From contig JAVTLE010000015.1 in the NCBI GenBank assembly GCA_033439295.1, forward strand, positions 2,232,001-2,296,000: a DNA stretch of 64,000 nucleotides. The letters run 5' to 3'. The stretch is from Deuterostichococcus epilithicus. Lineage: Eukaryota > Chlorophyta > Trebouxiophyceae > Prasiolales > Stichococcaceae. How positions within the stretch are numbered: position 1 is the first letter of the stretch; each line of letters begins with the position of its first letter. Shown here piece after piece: positions 60,701 through 64,000 of the stretch. Made by a program: the position numbers and the translations under genes. The notes beneath the pieces were generated by a model, which saw only the letters and a program-made list of their open reading frames with translations, was not told where the DNA came from and did not search any database.

Positions 60701-63700
60701 GGCTTGCGGGCATCGCTGGACCGCGGCGCAGGCGCGATGCGGGGTCTGCGCCGCCATGACAGCAGCCCGCCCGTGCCCTCCCGCATGGCGGGTGAGCGCT
60801 GCACGAACAGCCACATGACTGCTCCTGGCCATGAGGACGGGCTCGCCCCTCTTCCTCGTTTGCCTCGCAGTGGAGGTGGAATGGTGTACCGCTCGTCCGG
60901 CGGCAGCGCTGGAGGGCACCATCGGATGGCGCTCCTGTCGCAGGCTGCAAGACATGCAGCCTGGAAATGCATGTGCTTCACCCGCGTTGCCACTGCACAT
61001 GTGCAGCATCACACTCGCCTTCGAAGCGCTTTGTTGCCTGCCGCAGCCGCGGGCGGGCCGGCGGCAGGCCGCCGCGGCGGCGACCCTGACAACCGCGGCG
61101 CCGGGCCCAGCAGCGGCGGCGCGGGCGACGTTGCGGGTCGTGACACTGACGCTGCCGGCGCCGTCGTGACAGTGGACCGGCTCAGGCGCCGGACGGCCAG
61201 CTTAGGCAGCGCACCATCAGCACCGCCTGCCGATGGTGCGGCAACGGGAATGTGCAGACTCCTCTGCTGAGACTGGTTCCAGGGACGAGGCGGGTTGGCG
61301 AATCGCACAAGGCTGGCGAAATCTGGCAGAAGCACGGATTCTGCATCGCCCGCCGTCAGTGCAGTCTGCTGCGCCGCTGCCTGTGCTGACGACGGCCCCG
61401 TGCACCTCCTGTGCAGGCGGGCACCGCTCCGGCAGCCGGGTGTCGTCCCTGGACATGTGGCTGCCGACGGCAGCTGCGGCGCCGCCGCCGCCGGCGCCCT
61501 CCCCCATGGCGGAGCTGCCAGAGCACGAGGTGCGGTCCGCAAACGGAATCGCCGTCAATGGCTTCGTGCATGATGGCGCGGTGGTCGAAACGACCAGCCC
61601 TGACCGGCCACTAATCGATGTTGGGGTTCGCTAGCCGAGTGGCTGCCGTCTGGCCTTGCATCGAAAACAGACTGCCCAGGACAATGCAGGACGAAGGCTT
61701 CGAAACTGCTGTGCCCACAGACCGCTGTGATCTGCAGACAGTCTGGTTCAACGGTGTGCCCTGCAGGGCGTGCGCAACAGCCGGGACACGGGGTTGGTGC
61801 CGGCCACCAGCGCGGATCTCGCCGCGGGCTCGGTGGTGGCGACGGACGCCACTGGCGCAAATGGCGTTGAGCTCGGCAGGGTCGCGGGCCAACAGGTGAG
61901 GGGCCACCTGCTCACTCGACCTTTGAATGCGGGTCTGCAAGTTTTTGAGACTCCTCCTGGTGTCACTTGTCTGCTGGCCTGCGTGACGCGCTCGGTGCTA
62001 CATGGCAGCAACCTGGCTGCAGCTGCGGCGCGCGAGGCTGGCAGGAGGAAACTGCCAGCAGGGAGTCGCCCGAATCGTGGCCGCACAGACTCAGTTGCCC
62101 CTGCTGTTTTGCAGCGCCTGGGCTCCCTCGGTGCAGCGACGGCAGTTGAGGCTGGGCGGGTGGCGCTGCGGCGGCAGCTCAGCGGTGGCGGCTCCGACCT
62201 CTCGGCCGCCAACCGTCCCGCGGCCGGCGGCGCGGCAGCGGCAGACGGCCCCACACTGGCAGGCGCCGACGCCGGCCAGGGGGCAGCGGCGGACTCGGCA
62301 TCGGCAGCGTCAGACGCAGATGGCGCTGGCTCAGCTGCCGGGCGGCTGCGGGAGTCCGAAGAGGCAGACGCGCTCCTCCGCGAGGAGGCGCCGGCGCTGC
62401 GGTCGGGAAACCGCAGCGCCGGCGACGGTGACGGGGCGGGGGCGGGGACGGGGACGGGGACCCCCTGCGNCGCCGCTTCGGCGGCGACGGCGGCAGCGGG
62501 GAGCTGCACGTTGGAGCGGATGCGGCGGCCGGCGGGCGGGAGTGCCTCGACTGCGCAGTCTCCGGCGTCAGCGATGTGGACTTTGATGCCTGGCGGCGGC
62601 AGGGCGGCGCCGCCAGCGGCAGGACTGCCGCGACTGAGGTGCGGCCGCTAGGCACCGCTCCTGCACGAGCTGGCAACATTGTGTGCCTTTGTGCGGCCCG
62701 TCTCAACTTCAGCGGCCGAGTCCGGCCACCCACACGACCGACACCACACTGATTTCCTATCACCCACCGAGGTTCTTCTTGACTTGTGAAAGCGGATCTC
62801 GCACACCGATTCTCGGTCCTCGGATAATGGCGCGTGCGTGTCGCTTGGCGCAGCCGCGGCCGTCGCCATGGGCGAGCGCGCCGCCGGCAGCGAGCAGCGA
62901 CGACGACAGCAGCGGCGACTCGGACGGCGAGGGCGGCGGCGGTGCAGCAGACCTGGGCCTGGACCCCGAGGAGGAGGACAAGGTAAGGCACTGCGACCTC
63001 CTGGATGCTGGATGCTGGCCCAACGATTAGGGTTGTAGGGGAGTTATCCAGTCGACGAACACGGTTCTGGAATGGGCACGCATAGCAAGGCTGCGAGCCT
63101 GCTGCTCGGCTCCTCTGCTTCCTGCTTTTCATCAGCCGTTCACATGGCTGGTGCTCCCGTGAGGCGCTTGTGGCTACTTCGTGCTCAGCACTGATGTTGA
63201 TGACTGCCGAGTGGCCAGTTCGGGTGTAGCTACGGAATCGGGATCCGCCTACCTGCTTTGACAACAGCAGGCAGTGGATCGGCGGCCTTCTGATGCGGTG
63301 TGGGCAGCCATTAACAGGCGGTTGCCGGTCTCAGATCCAATCTTTTGCACTCCCGTCGCAGCTGGTGTATGAGCGGCTGTGCAATGCATCGCAAGACACC
63401 GCCGCAGGGCGCCAGCTCGCACTTTCGTCGTGCTACCCCAGATGCAATATTGACACTTTTGAGCATTTGCATGTGTGAACGACAGGTGGTATACGAGCGG
63501 CTCTGGGATGCAGTGTGGGTGCACCCGCAAGAGGTCATCGACGAGGGCATCCTCATCTCGCCGCGCATGACCAGCGACCACTACACCACCAGCCTCGTTG
63601 GCTCGCTCCAGGTGGGCGGGCCCGCACAGGACCCCTCGCGGCTTTGTCGCATGCTTGCCAGTGGATCGCGCAGCTGGTGGAGCACGCATTCCATAGGGAT

Positions 63701-64000
63701 GGCCTTCATCGGATCGCAGAGCGCAGAGCGCAGCATGCGCTCGCATGCCTGCGCCGCCAATGCCATGGTGCCGTACCACATGGTCGACCTCGCTGATGCC
63801 TCAATGGCATCATCCGAGGCCACTGGCCGCCGCGCTGTCACAGGCGGTGCTGACCGGCGGCCGCGAGACGGGCACCCTGGAGCAGCAGGCAGGCGGCGCC
63901 GAGCCAGTCCAGCCGCACGCGCCTATCGACCGCCTCAAGTCCCTCGCCGCGCGCCGCAGCAACAGCGGCCGCGAGACGTCGACCGAGGGCGGCGGCAACA
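51720..64000 (+). CDS. Diacylglycerol lipase-alpha-like membrane lipase, partial at right edge
   Basis: Predicted sn-1-specific diacylglycerol lipase. Exons include 51720-51978, 52226-52315, 52496-52641, 52882-52917, 53015-53076, 53239-53314, 53537-53692, 54017-54172, 54379-55035, 55331-55508, 55967-56072, 56324-56410, 56541-56631, 56940-57095, 57345-57440, 57650-57697, 58021-58380, 58691-58854, 59142-59285, 59408-59454, 59800-59903, 60194-60389, 60629-60791, 61047-61235, 61417-61625, 61767-61895, 62115-62638, 62854-62982, 63486-63611, 63844-64000. The N-terminus has DAGL-like transmembrane helices (LLSHLVWFIIVGVLFLI and more). TTRVFAGMVRELDLAPTD-VTGLVLL matches DAGL, as do PYIVALDHDTKSVVVSIRGS, the nucleophile motif CGHSLGAGVAALLS, WAFCPPGGL and ISPRMTSDH. 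The Asp of the triad is probably in VIVGKDAISR. The junction 58380/58691 has a phase conflict, so a small exon is missing there. Three GC donors (after 53692, 59454, 60389). Large disordered inserts. Confidence 0.88.
53900..53950 (+). repeat. Degenerate copy of a lipase 3' splice site plus exon start
   Basis: The real exon start at 54017 reads aaccacctggagcg, then agtgctgacaggcaa. About 110 bp upstream 53905-53933 repeats aaccacctagaatgg, then ggtgctgacaggcaa. The copy lacks the AG acceptor (ccgg|aacc) and is diverged further on. Confidence 0.85.
54598..54607. other. Ambiguous bases (Ns) in a lipase exon
   Basis: Ns at 54598-54601, 54603 and 54607 lie in a G/C-only stretch of the low-complexity exon 54379-55035. 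The exon length is a multiple of three as written, so the frame holds, but local residues are unknown. Confidence 0.95.
62436..62470 (+). repeat. GGGGAC repeat ending in an ambiguous base with a frame shift
   Basis: A (GGGGAC)n-like run followed by an N at 62470, inside exon 62115-62638. As written the exon is 524 nt and changes frame at the N. Before it the frame is Ala/Gly-rich and open; after it a different frame (GELHVGADAAAGGRECLDC) joins the next exon in phase. Likely a wrong repeat length in the assembly. Confidence 0.8.
63354..63390 (+). repeat. Degenerate copy of the lipase C-terminal exon start
   Basis: The real exon at 63486 starts gtggtatacgagcggctctg after cgacag. At 63358-63383 the intron contains cgcag then ctggtgtatgagcggctgtg, also followed by 'ca/ggatgca'. 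It encodes LVYERLCNA against the real VVYERLWDA. Same orientation, about 124 bp upstream. Confidence 0.85.

Noticed and set aside
62179-63264. 361-codon open frame on - across the lipase 3' exons
   Set aside because: It crosses several well-placed + exons and introns, has no recognisable domain, and fits G/C-skew shadow coding.
1-64000. CRISPR array, tRNA/rRNA genes, riboswitches, intact transposon or viral genes
   Set aside because: No regularly spaced repeats, tRNA-like cloverleaf, rRNA core sequence, transposase, reverse transcriptase or integrase motif was seen on either strand. Small RNAs without sequence signatures cannot be excluded by eye.

Overview
The window reads as nuclear DNA of a GC-rich, intron-rich chlorophyte green alga. 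Every recognisable gene is eukaryotic (cytosolic chaperonin, 40S protein, U4/U6 snRNP protein, cytosolic Fe-S scaffold). Two products are nuclear-encoded plastid proteins with leader peptides (bL35 and a thylakoid-lumen FKBP). Nearly every gene is cut into short exons by introns of about 100-600 bp, and TGTAA, the usual green-algal poly(A) signal, lies 60-360 bp past several stop codons. A trebouxiophyte-like alga is my inference; the sequence alone does not fix the genus. I saw no bacterial operon, tRNA, rRNA, CRISPR array or intact transposon.

Layout: CCT2 (-, C-terminus off the left edge); plastid bL35 (+); a GT2/SunS-like glycosyltransferase with a TPR-type C-terminus (+); DEAD-box helicase DBP9/DDX56/RH16 (-); 40S uS4/RPS9 (-); NBP35/NUBP1 (+); an unrecognised Gln-rich protein (+); a lumenal FKBP (-); a small heat shock protein (+); a ubiquitin-like-domain protein (-); a DUF1997-like protein (+); an XB3/XBAT-like ankyrin-RING E3 ligase (-); PRP3 (-); an MKP1-like phosphatase with a gelsolin-like region (+); and a diacylglycerol-lipase-alpha-like membrane lipase of about 30 exons that runs off the right edge (+). 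The exon models given with coordinates were checked by conserved protein sequence and by codon phase: DBP9, RPS9, NUBP1, FKBP, MKP and PRP3 each close to a whole number of codons (695, 198, 396, 291, 548 and 594 aa).

The genes do not form a pathway. They are mostly housekeeping or regulatory genes, several in head-to-head pairs about 300-500 bp apart (PRP3/MKP, RPS9/NUBP1, CCT2/bL35).

The most unusual signals are in gene architecture. (1) Several introns carry degenerate direct copies ('echoes') of the 3' splice site plus the first bases of the next exon, always upstream of the real exon: CCT2, DBP9, NUBP1 and two in the lipase. One CCT2 intron also holds a copy of the preceding exon end plus its donor. 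(2) About 12 of roughly 100 introns appear to use a GC instead of a GT donor, and only those splices restore conserved protein sequence and frame. (3) Long disordered Ala/Gly/Ser/Gln-rich inserts split conserved domains in the lipase, the DUF1997 protein and the ankyrin-RING ligase.
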